DNA from: DATJFH01 sp035495815
GTDB taxonomy: Bacteria > Acidobacteriota > Terriglobia > Bryobacterales > Bryobacteraceae
Length of the DNA stretch: 42,459 nucleotides
NCBI GenBank assembly: GCA_035495815.1
Contig: DATJFH010000072.1
Coordinates: 1-42,459 of the forward strand
Reading direction: 5' to 3'
A program made the translations under genes and the position numbers. Under the pieces are notes generated by a model. That model was not told where the DNA came from. It did not search any database and saw nothing but the letters and a program-made list of their open reading frames with translations. Positions 7,880-15,502 of this stretch are shown piece after piece (position 1 is the stretch's first letter; the number at the start of each line of letters is the position of its first letter).

Positions 7880-10800
7880 TCATCTCCTCTCAGGGTAGTT
7901 GGCGAACAGACCGAGGTCCCGCGCGCTCTCGACGATCTGGCGCGCGATGGGAGCGGCGAACTGCGACCCGTAGCCGCCGTGCTCCACGACGACGGCGAAG
8001 GCGATACGTCCCCGGCCGCCGGCGCCGTCATAGGGAGCGAAGCCGGCGAACCAGGAGTGGGGCAGGCCTTCGTCCATCTGGGCCGTGCCGGTCTTGCCGG
8101 CGACAGGGACGTCGAGTCCGGCCATGGTACGGCGCGCGGTGCCGCCGGTGACCACCGAGCGCATGGCGGCCGCCAGAAACGCGGCCGATTCGGGCGGCAC
8201 GACCGGGCTGGGCGGGTCGCGGCGGGTATTGTTCGCATCCAGCACCCAGCGGCCCTGCGGCATGGAGCCGCCGCCGGCGATGGTGGCGGCCACGCGCGCC
8301 ATTTTGAACGGGGTCACCAGCACCGGACCCTGGCCGTAGGCGGCGAAGGGCATCATTTTTTTGATTTCCGGAATCTCTCCCGCGGGGATGCCCAGCAGGT
8401 CCGCGGTCTGGCGCAGACTTTCGGCGCCGACCTTGTAGACGCCGAGCTGGGCGAACCAGGCGTTGCAGGAGACCGTGATGGCGCGCTCCATGCCGAGCGT
8501 TCCATGAGCGCTGTCGCCGATATCGTCGCGGATGGGCCGGCGCCAGCCGGGGATGACGGTACCGACGCGTCCATCGCCGAGGCGGCGGCAGGAGAAGGTC
8601 TGTTTCGCCAGGTTGGGATCGAGGCGCAGAGCGGCCATCGCGGTCACCAGTTTGAATGTCGATCCGGGCGGGTATTGGCCGTAGCGGGCGCGGTCCAGCA
8701 ATGCGGCGGGGGTCGAGCCGCCGCCGGAGGGGGCGGGAAAACTGGCCAGGGCGAGGACGTCCCCGCTCGCCGGGTCCATCACGACTACGGCTCCCTGCTT
8801 GTTCGCCGGCTGCAGGCGTTTTCGCAAGATGCGGGCGACTTCGAGCTGCAGGCGCATGTCGATGGAGGCCCGGACGTCGCGATCCCGCGCGAGCAGGGCC
8901 TGCATTCCCGGATTGGCGCGCTGGTGGCGGAAGCGCGCCAGAGGCGCCAGTTCGCGATAACTGCCGTAACCCTGGAGCCGGGCGTTCTGGTCGCGCTCGA
9001 TGAGCGAGGCGTTGGCGGCGTGAAAATTTTCGCCGGTGCGCAGGTCGCCGAGCAGGTGCGCGGTGGCCGCTCCGAACGGATAGTGCCGGCGATCGAGCCG
9101 CGAGCAGGCCTGATCGATGGAGACGCCGAGCTTCTCGTACACGTCGCGATGCTTCTCCAGCTCGCTCCAGGAGCTGGTGGCGAGGAGCAGCCCGTTGCGG
9201 TCATGGATGGCGCCGCGGGGAATCGCGCGGGCGAGCGAATTGAGACGGGGATTGTACTGGGCCCGCTTGACGCCGTCCTCGGCGATCACGCGAACCTCGT
9301 GCATCAGGTATTCCTGATCGTGCAGAACCTGGTAGTAGGCGGCCCTGCCGGCCAGCGCCAGGGCGCACGCGCCGAGGACGAGGCCCAGCATCCGCACCGG
9401 GAAGGCAAAGGGAGTGCGCAGGTCCCCAGCCGGCAGCTCCGGCCCCGGCGGCTGGCTGGAGAGGCTGAGCAGGACGGCGAAGATCAGAAAATTCGCCAGC
9501 ATGGCGGTATTGCCGTTGCTGAGGAAGGGAGACACGACGCCGGAGAGGGGGATGGCGCCCAGCACGCCCGCGGAGATGACCAGCATCTCGAGCGAGATGA
9601 GCGCGCCGAATCCGATGGCGACGAACATGGCGTACTCATCCGGCGCGTCCAGGGCGATGCGGAAGGCGCGGTGGGCCAGCAGGGCGAACAGCAGGAAGAC
9701 GGCCGCCACCCCGCTGAGCCCCCACTCCTCGGCGATGGCGGGCAGCACCAGGTCGGTATGGCCCGCCGGGATCATGGCGGGATCGCCCCAACCGGGGCCG
9801 GAGCCCCAGGGTCCGCCGGTCGAGAACGCCCAGAGGGAATGCGCGAGCTGGTCTCCGCCGCGGACATCGTTGTCCCAGGGGGAGAGCCACATCGAGACGC
9901 GATCGACGACGGTATGAGGAACGCCGTAGTGGCAGCCGACGGCGACTCCGGCGGCCAGCGCGGCCACGCCCAGGACGGCGAGTCCGGCGCGTCCGCGGGC
10001 GACGGCGAACATCACCAGGAACAGGAAGCCGGTCACCAGCGCGGGGCCCATGTCTTTGAGGAGGAAGAACAGCGCCAGGGCGCAGCCGACTCCGCAGAGC
10101 ACCGGGAGAGCATGTCCGAAGCGGGGCAGATCGAGCCAGCGGAGCCAGCGAGGAACGAGGACTTTTTCGCGCAGGTCGCGCAGCCATTCCCAGCGGGCGG
10201 CGAAGTATCCGGCGAGGAACAGGACCAGCAGCACCTTGATGGCTTCCACCGGCTGGAAGGGTCCGAGGTTCACCTTGGATTCGCTGCCGGTGGGGCCGGA
10301 GCCGAATTGGATGAGCAATCCGAAAAGCGCGAAGCTCAGGAGCAGCGGCGTGTAGACCCAGCGCGAATAGTTGCGGTATTGGAAGGCGCGCGTCAGGGGG
10401 AGCAGCAACAGCAGGCAGCCGAGGGCGCAGCCCCAGGCGAATTTGCCGAATTCGAGAGTGTCGCGCAGAGGATCGCGCAGACTGACGGCCAGGATGAGTC
10501 CAATGCCGGTCAGCAGGTGCAGCGCGGGGAGGATGGCCGGGTCGCCCTTGAAGCGGCGGATGCGCCAGGCGAAGTGGACGGCCCAGAATGCCGCCAGATA
10601 GAGCGAAAGCCAGGCGGCGCACTCGCGCCAGAATTGCGCGGGCGTGCGGACGACCAGGAAGGGCTTGAGATTCGAAAGCGGCAGCCGGTCGCCGGCCTGG
10701 GTGACGGGCAGGCGCGCCAGCGCGCCAATATTCGGCAGCGGGCGATGGATTTCCAGATAGCTCCAGATCGCGTCCGCGACCGACTCGCGCCGGCCGGCGC

Positions 10801-11062
10801 CGCTGTAGACCTGCAGGAACGGAAGCAGCTGATCGCGGCTCGCTGCCGCGTTCAGATCGAGCAGCCCGGCCTGATCGAGGCGCTGCTGCTGCGCCGCGAA
10901 GTCCTCCGTTTTGGCCAGCAGGGCCAGCGCCAGGCCTGCCGCCACGATCAGCGAGGCTCCGAGGAGCCACCACGTTTCACGGCGGCGCTCCGGCGGGATG
11001 GGGATCTTCCGCGGCGCGGCTTGAACGGCGGGACTGAATTCCCAGCTCCTGGTTACGGCCAT
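7880..11062 (-). CDS. SEDS glycosyltransferase-class B PBP fusion (RodA/FtsW::PbpA in one chain)
   Basis: A continuous 1060-residue frame carries both activities for peptidoglycan synthesis. Residues 1-145 hold an extra membrane segment (31-50) and a ~95-residue outside region. Residues ~146-534 are a multi-pass SEDS domain with KDMGPALVTG (Asp337, the probable polymerase acid), HTDLVLPAIAEEWGLSG (435-451) and SGVVSPFLSNGNTA. A ~20-residue Pro-rich cytoplasmic linker leads to a PBP anchor (~558-575), a dimerisation domain with IPRGAIHDRNGLLLATS, and a transpeptidase with STFK (801-804), SCN (865-867) and KTGT (990-993), all intact. The start codon overlaps the kinase gene by 10 bp. In most bacteria these are two proteins that form a complex. 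No stop or frameshift separates the halves. Confidence 0.93.
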   Translation of the reverse strand: MAVTRSWEFSPAVQAAPRKIPIPPERRRETWWLLGASLIVAAGLALALLAKTEDFAAQQQRLDQAGLLDLNAAASRDQLLPFLQVYSGAGRRESVADAIWSYLEIHRPLPNIGALARLPVTQAGDRLPLSNLKPFLVVRTPAQFWRECAAWLSLYLAAFWAVHFAWRIRRFKGDPAILPALHLLTGIGLILAVSLRDPLRDTLEFGKFAWGCALGCLLLLLPLTRAFQYRNYSRWVYTPLLLSFALFGLLIQFGSGPTGSESKVNLGPFQPVEAIKVLLVLFLAGYFAARWEWLRDLREKVLVPRWLRWLDLPRFGHALPVLCGVGCALALFFLLKDMGPALVTGFLFLVMFAVARGRAGLAVLGVAALAAGVAVGCHYGVPHTVVDRVSMWLSPWDNDVRGGDQLAHSLWAFSTGGPWGSGPGWGDPAMIPAGHTDLVLPAIAEEWGLSGVAAVFLLFALLAHRAFRIALDAPDEYAMFVAIGFGALISLEMLVISAGVLGAIPLSGVVSPFLSNGNTAMLANFLIFAVLLSLSSQPPGPELPAGDLRTPFAFPVRMLGLVLGACALALAGRAAYYQVLHDQEYLMHEVRVIAEDGVKRAQYNPRLNSLARAIPRGAIHDRNGLLLATSSWSELEKHRDVYEKLGVSIDQACSRLDRRHYPFGAATAHLLGDLRTGENFHAANASLIERDQNARLQGYGSYRELAPLARFRHQRANPGMQALLARDRDVRASIDMRLQLEVARILRKRLQPANKQGAVVVMDPASGDVLALASFPAPSGGGSTPAALLDRARYGQYPPGSTFKLVTAMAALRLDPNLAKQTFSCRRLGDGRVGTVIPGWRRPIRDDIGDSAHGTLGMERAITVSCNAWFAQLGVYKVGAESLRQTADLLGIPAGEIPEIKKMMPFAAYGQGPVLVTPFKMARVAATIAGGGSMPQGRWVLDANNTRRDPPSPVVPPESAAFLAAAMRSVVTGGTARRTMAGLDVPVAGKTGTAQMDEGLPHSWFAGFAPYDGAGGRGRIAFAVVVEHGGYGSQFAAPIARQIVESARDLGLFANYPERR

Positions 11063-12984
11063 CGTCTTGCGCTCAGATTCCGCTTGACCGGACGGCGAGG
11101 ACGGGCGGCGGCGGCCGCTACGGCCGCGTCGAGCGCGGCGCCGAGCTCCGCGGCCTGGGTCCGGCGGCGGTCCAGCTGCTCCAGGCTCACGCTGACATTC
11201 GAGAAACCGTCGATCGGCTCATAAAGGCCGCGGGCGCGCTCGATATCGGCGCGTGCCATGGACAGCCACTTCTTCTTCTCGGCGCTGGTCTGCTTGCGCC
11301 GCGCCAGGTCGAGCGCCCACTCGGCGTGGAACAGGTAGCCGTCCGCCTGCTGCTCCTGTTCCCGCGGTCCAGCAACATAACCAAGCTGGGCCGCCTCATG
11401 CAATTCCGCCAGGGCCTGGCCTACATTGCGAAAGGAATACACGTAGAGACGGGCCAGCGCCAGATGGGGATCCGGCGAGCGGGGCAGGCGGGCGGCGGCC
11501 TCCTGGAAGTTGGCCTGGCTCTCGGCCGCTTTCGGGAGCTGCGGGTTGCGGATCAGGTTGAGGTATCCGTCGCAGAGCGCCAGCTTGCCTCTGGCGGCTT
11601 CGTCGGAAGGGTCCATTTCCAGCGCGTGCTGAAGACACAGCCGGGCCTTCTGCCAGTCGAAGCCGGTGATTTGCGTTTCCGAGCTGCGGCGATAGCGGTC
11701 GATCACGGCGTCGGCGGCGGCGAGCAGCCTCGAGCGCAACGGCGTGGTCAGCCATGTGACCGGGGAAAGGCGTCCCAGGGGGCGGTCCTGATTTTTCAAA
11801 CCCTGGTACAGGGTCCAGTCCGAGACGATGGACGCCTGGTTCAGATCGGCGTAGTTTTTCGGCTGGCGCAGCGGATCGCTGACCGTGTAAAAGCGGTATA
11901 GATAAGCCAGCGGAATGAACAACAGGAGCCCGAGCAGCCCGCCGACCATGGTGGCCAGCACACCGCCCAGGTCTGCCTGCTGGATGTCGCCAGCGAACCG
12001 GGGCCGCAGGGACTGCCAGGCTTTCCGCGCCCGATCGGCCCACGGCGGGGCGCTCGGACGGGGAGGCGGGGACGGTCCGGGAGATTTCTCGATGGTGGCG
12101 TTCGAGTCCCAGGACTGGGGGCTCTCCCGCTCGGCGGCGGTAGGCCGGTTCTCGATGAAGGCCCGCAGATCGCTTTCGAAATCGGCCGCGGTCTGATAGC
12201 GCCGGTGGATGTCGGCGGCGAGCGCTTTGAAGATCACCGCTTTCAGACGGTCCGGACAGGCGGACGGCAGCGCCCGGGGCGGACGGCGCGCCTGAATCAG
12301 ATTTTCCAGCTTGCGCGTATTCTGCGCCTGGTAAGGCGGGTTCCCGCCGACCATCTCGTAGAGGCTCACGCCGAGAGCCCAGAGGTCCGCGTGGGGATCC
12401 ACCTGCGCCCGGCTGATGCGCTCCGGCGAGCAGTAGGTTGGGCTGCCCAGGTTGTGATGGGTCAGATTGTGCGTGGAGGTGATGACCTTGGCGATTCCGA
12501 AATCGAGCAGCCGGAGCTCGCCGCGCGGCCCGATCTGGATGTTGGTCGGCTTGATATCGCCGTGCACGACCGCGGTCTTGCGTCCGTTGACGTCCGAGAT
12601 GAACGAGTGCAGCGTGCCGAGCTGGCTGCACACTTCCATGGCGTATCGGGCGGCGCTTCCGGGGTCGAGGCGGCCTTCGGCCTGCAGCAGCTCGGCGATG
12701 TTCCTGCCCTCGAAATACTCCATGGCCACGAAGAAGCAGCCGTGCTGCTCGCCGAAGTCGTAAATTTCGAGAATGCGCGGGTCGAGCTGGTGGAGCTGCT
12801 TCTGGATCTGCGCGCCCCGGCGCTCGGCTTCGATGACCAGCTGGGTGAACTCGTCGCGCAGCTGCTCGATGATCTTCAACACCACGCGCGAGTCCGAATC
12901 CGGATCGTGGGCCAGGTAGACGTCCGTCATGCTGCGGCCCAGCTTTCGTACGATTCTGTATCTGCCGAACTGCTGGAAGTGCAT
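11053..12984 (-). CDS. Membrane Ser/Thr protein kinase with extracytoplasmic TPR-like region
   Basis: The protein is 643 residues. The kinase domain (~8-276) has VVLKII (Lys37), HGDIKPTN (catalytic Asp143, Lys145, Asn148), DFG at 161-163, a GSPTYCSPE activation-loop end and DLWALG. Two departures from consensus: the glycine-rich loop reads LGRSMTDVYLA, with only the first Gly, and HRD is HGD. Core catalytic residues remain, so activity is expected. A Pro/Ser-rich juxtamembrane segment (~285-340), a single membrane span (~342-365) and a ~275-residue C-terminal part follow, containing helical TPR-like units (RLCLQHALEMDPSDEAARGK) and an Arg-rich tail. There are no PASTA repeats. It starts 2 bp after the phosphatase gene, and its 3' end overlaps the SEDS-PBP start. 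Confidence 0.88.
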   Translation of the reverse strand: MHFQQFGRYRIVRKLGRSMTDVYLAHDPDSDSRVVLKIIEQLRDEFTQLVIEAERRGAQIQKQLHQLDPRILEIYDFGEQHGCFFVAMEYFEGRNIAELLQAEGRLDPGSAARYAMEVCSQLGTLHSFISDVNGRKTAVVHGDIKPTNIQIGPRGELRLLDFGIAKVITSTHNLTHHNLGSPTYCSPERISRAQVDPHADLWALGVSLYEMVGGNPPYQAQNTRKLENLIQARRPPRALPSACPDRLKAVIFKALAADIHRRYQTAADFESDLRAFIENRPTAAERESPQSWDSNATIEKSPGPSPPPRPSAPPWADRARKAWQSLRPRFAGDIQQADLGGVLATMVGGLLGLLLFIPLAYLYRFYTVSDPLRQPKNYADLNQASIVSDWTLYQGLKNQDRPLGRLSPVTWLTTPLRSRLLAAADAVIDRYRRSSETQITGFDWQKARLCLQHALEMDPSDEAARGKLALCDGYLNLIRNPQLPKAAESQANFQEAAARLPRSPDPHLALARLYVYSFRNVGQALAELHEAAQLGYVAGPREQEQQADGYLFHAEWALDLARRKQTSAEKKKWLSMARADIERARGLYEPIDGFSNVSVSLEQLDRRRTQAAELGAALDAAVAAAAARPRRPVKRNLSARRWP

Positions 12985-12986
12985 GT

Positions 12987-14489
12987 TTATGGCGCTCCCG
13001 GCTTGCGAGTGACGACGTTATTTTCGAGCGAGGGGCGGGCGGGCGCGCGAACGTCGAGGCCCGGCCGGCCGGCGGAGCCGGAGATGGTGTTCCCCGAAAG
13101 ACGAGGCGCAGCCGAGTCCTGGATCACCACGCCCGATCCGGTATTGTCGTGGATGAAATTCGCCAGCAGCGCTCCCTGCGACTCCCCTTCGATCCAAACG
13201 CCGGCGTCCTGGGCTCCGGTGATGTCGAGGTCGATGAGCTCCACCGCGGAGTTGGCGATGAGCACTCCGGTGCGCAGGGGATGATCCGGGTCGCCCGCGA
13301 TCCGAATCCCCTGCACGCGGGCATGGCGGATTCCACGCGCGACCACCGCGATCCCGGTATCGGCGGCGCGGAGGATGGTGCGGCCGGATCCTCTGCCGAT
13401 CAGGCTGACTCCTTCCTTGAGCTGGATCGGGCCGAGAAACTCGCCGCCGGGAATTTCCACGACGTCGCCCGGCTGCGCCGCCGAGAGCGCGTGGATGACG
13501 CCGGTGGGATCGCCTGGCTTCACCGCCAGCACCGCGGCGCGCGAGACGGCCGGATCCTTCACCGGGGCGGGACGGGGAACGAGGCGCTCGAGGCTGGACC
13601 ACAGCGCGACGCCGAGCAGCATGCCGCCCAGCATCCAGCCGATGCGGCCCGGCATTCCCTTCCACCAGGCGCGGCCGTCCTTCTTTCGCGTGATCACGTG
13701 GCGCGGCTGAAAATCGAAAAGGGCGCCCGCTTCCGCGCCCCGGAACTCGGGTCCGGCCACGAAAACGGCGCTGATGTTGTCCTTTCCTCCGGCTGCATTG
13801 GCCGCGTCCACGAGGCGTCGGGCGGCGGCGCCGGGATCGCCGTCATAACTCTCGACGATGGCGCCGATACGGGCGGACGTCAGCACGTCGCTGAGGCCGT
13901 CGCTGCAAATCAGGAGGGCGGCGTCGGGACGGAAGAGCACGGTCTTGACCTCGATAAACTCTTCCTCGTAGGGATCGCGGGGGCGGGAGCCCACGTCGCG
14001 GAAGACCTCATTGCGGCGCGGGTGGCGCATGGCTTCGTCTTCGGTGAGGCGGCCCACGTCTTCGAGCTCGCCGACCGGCGAGTGGTCCGCGGTCAGCTTC
14101 CTCAGGACGCCGTTCCAGACCAGATAGAGGCGCGAATCGCCGACGTGCCCCACCGTGACATGGTCGTCGTGCGCCACCACCAGGGTGAGGACGCAGGCCA
14201 TTCCGCGGCAGGACTCGTCGCTTTGGGCGAGGTCGAAGATTTCGTCATTGGCGGCGGCGATGGCGCGGCGGATGCGATCCTCGACGTCACCGTCGAGGGC
14301 GGCCAGTTTTTCCGGAATCGTCTTGACGGCGATCTCGGCGGCGCGCTCGCCGGCGGCATGGCCGCCTACGCCGTCGACGACGAGGAACACGCCGGCGGCT
14401 TCGTCGACATGGACGCGGTCCTCATTATTGGCGCGCTGCATGCCGGTATCGGTGGCGACTCCCGCGCGCCAGGGGGCCGCCGTCTTCAT
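12987..14489 (-). CDS. PP2C-type Ser/Thr phosphatase with transmembrane span and extracytoplasmic beta-helix
   Basis: The protein is 500 residues. Residues ~5-248 are a complete PP2C domain with metal-binding motifs NNED (21-24), VVDGVGGH (Asp39), GHVGDSRLY, CSDGLSD (Asp197) and GKDNIS (Asp237). A basic juxtamembrane stretch precedes one membrane span at ~283-303. Residues ~325-500 are outside the membrane and show the repeating turns of a right-handed parallel beta-helix (GVLIANSAVELIDLDITGA, GVWIEGESQGALLANFIHD, GVVIQDSAAPRLSGNTI), the NosD/pectate-lyase-like fold often used to bind glycans. Typical PstP/PrpC phosphatases lack such a domain. The ATG overlaps the stop of the miniprotein gene as ATGA, and the kinase gene follows after 2 bp. 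It probably reverses that kinase. Confidence 0.9.
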   Translation of the reverse strand: MKTAAPWRAGVATDTGMQRANNEDRVHVDEAAGVFLVVDGVGGHAAGERAAEIAVKTIPEKLAALDGDVEDRIRRAIAAANDEIFDLAQSDESCRGMACVLTLVVAHDDHVTVGHVGDSRLYLVWNGVLRKLTADHSPVGELEDVGRLTEDEAMRHPRRNEVFRDVGSRPRDPYEEEFIEVKTVLFRPDAALLICSDGLSDVLTSARIGAIVESYDGDPGAAARRLVDAANAAGGKDNISAVFVAGPEFRGAEAGALFDFQPRHVITRKKDGRAWWKGMPGRIGWMLGGMLLGVALWSSLERLVPRPAPVKDPAVSRAAVLAVKPGDPTGVIHALSAAQPGDVVEIPGGEFLGPIQLKEGVSLIGRGSGRTILRAADTGIAVVARGIRHARVQGIRIAGDPDHPLRTGVLIANSAVELIDLDITGAQDAGVWIEGESQGALLANFIHDNTGSGVVIQDSAAPRLSGNTISGSAGRPGLDVRAPARPSLENNVVTRKPGAP

Positions 14490-14587
14490 GACCGCCGCCG
14501 CCCGCGCCAGTTCCCGGCCACCAGCGCCACGGTAAACGCGAGCGCCAGCAGGACGTAGGGGATGTGAGCGAAGTAGAGCCAGTTCAC
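14486..14587 (-). CDS. 33-residue single-pass membrane miniprotein
   Basis: A short frame fills what otherwise looks like a 94-bp gap between the FHA and phosphatase genes. It begins at a GTG overlapping the FHA stop (GTGA), with GAGGTG 5 nt upstream as ribosome-binding site. It ends at a TGA overlapping the phosphatase ATG (ATGA). It starts MNWLYFAHIPYVLLALAF and continues hydrophobic to about residue 25, then ends in a basic tail, GNWRGRRRS. The positive-inside rule predicts the C-terminus in the cytoplasm. Exact coupling at both ends, an aromatic-rich start and a clean span argue for a real gene, possibly one that contacts the kinase, phosphatase or SEDS-PBP membrane parts. No homologue is recognised. 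Confidence 0.68.
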   Translation of the reverse strand: MNWLYFAHIPYVLLALAFTVALVAGNWRGRRRS

Positions 14588-15360
14588 CGGCGCACCTCGA
14601 AGGAAAGCGTGAGGACTTCGGCCACGCCGATTTCGGCTTTGTTGGGCAGGATCTCCTCGATGCCGCGGCGCAGGCGCTTGCCGTCGAGCCAGGTGCCGTT
14701 GGTGCTTTTATCCTCCACGAGGAAGACGCCGGTGGCCGCCTCCCGCCGCAAGACCAGGTGCTCGCGGGAGACTTCGTCGTTCGAATACAGGGCGAGGTCC
14801 ATGGTCTGGCCGTCGCCGCCCCGGCCGACGCGGACTTCGTTCTGGGTCACCAGGAAAAGCTGGGGACCGGAATCGTCCTCATAGCGGATTTCGGCCAGCA
14901 CCGGCTCGCCGGGACGACGGACTTCGGCCCGCTGGCTGGTGGTGCGATGCCCGGTGACGGACGGCTCCCGATTGAGGAGAGTGGTCTTGGCGCCGCAGTA
15001 ACCGGGCTGGGGGATTTCGTTCAACTCGGAGTGGATCTCGACATCGCCGGGCGGGACTTCGGGGTCGGAGAGGAATTCCACGATCCAATCCCGGGCGGCG
15101 ATCTTGAATTCTTTCGCAGGTTTGCGGGGGATTCGCAGGCCCAGCACGCGGGCCGGCGCATTCAACTCGCCGACGCGCGAGCGCAGGGCCCGGCGCGCGT
15201 CCTCGGCGACCAGCTCGAAGACGCCGCTGAGGTGAGCGTAATCCTCCGGATTGAGGTAAATACTAAACGTACAGGGCAGCAGGACGGTATACGCAAGCTC
15301 AAACCGTCCCTGCTCCATGTTGCGAATCAGCTCGCTGATGATGGTCTGGCCGCTCAGCAT
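14584..15360 (-). CDS. FHA-domain protein, first gene of wall-signalling operon
   Basis: This is a 258-residue soluble protein starting at the ATG at 15360. The N-terminal ~120 residues (MEQGRFELAYTVLLPCTFSI, DWIVEFLSDP) resemble the DUF3662/FhaA_N-type domain. A linker with Thr/Ser/Arg (TGHRTTSQR, ~136-144) could be a kinase target. The C-terminal FHA domain is canonical: VRVGRG at ~177, SREH at 198-201 and STNGTWLDG at 219-227, with the Arg, Ser, His and Asn residues used for phosphothreonine binding. The stop overlaps the miniprotein start. It probably recruits phosphorylated partners of the kinase three genes downstream. Having two FHA proteins with similar N-terminal domains bracket the operon recalls fhaA/fhaB in Actinobacteria. 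Confidence 0.85.
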   Translation of the reverse strand: MLSGQTIISELIRNMEQGRFELAYTVLLPCTFSIYLNPEDYAHLSGVFELVAEDARRALRSRVGELNAPARVLGLRIPRKPAKEFKIAARDWIVEFLSDPEVPPGDVEIHSELNEIPQPGYCGAKTTLLNREPSVTGHRTTSQRAEVRRPGEPVLAEIRYEDDSGPQLFLVTQNEVRVGRGGDGQTMDLALYSNDEVSREHLVLRREAATGVFLVEDKSTNGTWLDGKRLRRGIEEILPNKAEIGVAEVLTLSFEVRR

Positions 15361-15480
15361 GGCAACGCCCGTCGAATTGTGACAGATCTACCCCGGAAAA
15401 GACGCGCCGCAGCGGCGCCGGTTTCAACGGATTGGGGCGGTTAACGAAAATTCATTCGGGGATGCCGGGGAGCCCGTCAG

Positions 15481-15502
15481 GCGCCTGCCCAGGGCTAGGC
15501 GC
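15481..15502 (-). terminator. Hairpin overlapping stop codon of the ThDP-enzyme gene
   Basis: GCGCCT at 15481-15486 pairs with AGGCGC at 15497-15502, and GC-rich bases inside can extend the stem. The stop codon of the minus-strand ThDP gene (15495-15497) lies inside the hairpin. No T-run follows directly on the minus strand, so this is a weak terminator or mRNA 3'-stability candidate. Confidence 0.3.

Noticed and set aside
7646..11224. A 1192-codon plus-strand open frame opposite the SEDS-PBP gene
   Set aside because: It lies wholly antisense to a well-supported gene and its product is a low-complexity Gly/Ala/Arg/Gln mixture with no fold-like pattern. High GC at third positions removes stops from this frame.
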